In this document: one piece after another, positions 5,629-5,877 of the stretch | Position numbering within the stretch: the stretch's first letter is position 1 | Layout: each line of letters starts with the position of its first letter | NCBI GenBank assembly: GCA_023481335.1 | Contig: JAMCWI010000048.1 | Location: forward strand, 1-5,877 | Length of the DNA stretch: 5,877 bases | Source: Bacillota bacterium | GTDB lineage: Bacteria > Bacillota > Desulfotomaculia > Desulfotomaculales > Desulfotomaculaceae | Direction: 5' to 3' | Translations under genes and position numbers: made by a program | The notes under the pieces: model-generated | Databases searched by the model: none | Seen by the model: the letters and a program-made list of their open reading frames with translations, nothing else | What the model was told of the DNA's origin: nothing

Positions 5629-5877
5629 TTAAAGCACCCAGATAACAAATACCAGTTGGAAAATAATTAAGATCGGTATACCAAGGGTAAACAATGTTTT
5701 TCGTGTTTTGTGGTGGGCATATTTCATACCCAGGTAGCCGCCCAATGCGCCGCCGGCTAAACAAACAATGAAGAGACTCCCTTCGGATATACGCCAACCG
5801 CCGGTGGCCGCGTACGACTTATCCAGGTTGAACATGATGAAGGTTAATAGATTAATGCCGAGCAGGTATACAAATAA
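5629..5877 (-). CDS. DUF1294 family small membrane protein, 5' partial
   Basis: The frame is open to the right edge, so the N-terminus is missing; 82 codons are visible. Family proteins are usually around 90-120 residues, so probably only a short piece is lost. The sequence shows a first membrane segment (VYLLGINLLTFIMF), then the DUF1294 signature DK.YA..GGWRISE, a Gly-rich second membrane segment (IVCLAGGALGGYLGM), the basic motif HHKTRK, and a third membrane segment (TLGIPILIIFQLVFVIWVL) ending the protein. An ATG at 5833-5835 also exists, but starting there would cut off the first membrane segment, so it is an internal Met. The role of this family is unknown; it is presumably an inner-membrane protein. 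A terminator follows directly. Confidence 0.85.
   Translation of the reverse strand, partial: LFVYLLGINLLTFIMFNLDKSYAATGGWRISEGSLFIVCLAGGALGGYLGMKYAHHKTRKTLFTLGIPILIIFQLVFVIWVL

Noticed and set aside
5513..5797. - strand open frame of 94 codons overlapping the DUF1294 gene
   Set aside because: It is a shifted-frame shadow of the DUF1294 gene, runs through that gene's terminator and shows no membrane or domain pattern.

Overview
The window looks like chromosomal DNA from a strictly anaerobic, selenium-using bacterium. My best guess is a spore-forming sulfate reducer, acetogen or syntroph of the Desulfotomaculum/Peptococcaceae kind in the Firmicutes. The reasons are a flavin/iron-sulfur electron-transfer operon of the HdrA-MvhD type, a selenocysteine codon, strong AGGAGG-type ribosome binding sites, TTG start use, and DUF1294 and asparaginase II family genes. 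The taxonomic guess comes from gene content and family knowledge, not from a search.

Left half (1-3975, + strand): a three-gene redox operon, cut at its 5' end by the window edge. Gene one (2-2315) is hdrA, the flavin subunit of heterodisulfide-reductase-like complexes. It has a tandem architecture: the C-terminal half of a first HdrA unit, then a complete second unit ending in a two-cluster ferredoxin domain. Its reading frame is broken once, near 1405-1409. Gene two (2337-2783) is mvhD, which passes electrons between HdrA and a partner oxidoreductase. It contains an in-frame TGA at 2559-2561, exactly where the family has a conserved Cys, and a perfect 8-bp hairpin starts 12 nt later; together these read as a selenocysteine codon and a bacterial SECIS element. 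Gene three (2802-3920) is an FrhB/FdhB-like beta-subunit protein with many iron-sulfur cysteines. A Rho-independent terminator closes the operon at 3928-3975. HdrB and HdrC are not among the genes downstream of hdrA here. I infer that the three proteins form an electron-bifurcating or confurcating module linked to a dehydrogenase (perhaps formate dehydrogenase) encoded elsewhere.

Right half (3976-5877, - strand): genes converging on the operon. Right to left they are a 5'-truncated DUF1294 membrane protein (5629-5877) with its own terminator; an asparaginase II family gene (4414-5409) with a TTG start and a good extended -10 promoter; a 208-bp AT-rich gap holding two palindromic repeat-like hairpins; and a 60-codon acidic ORF of unknown function (4023-4205). 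No tRNA, rRNA, CRISPR array, intact transposase or phage gene was seen, and no gene-free stretch exceeds 300 bases.
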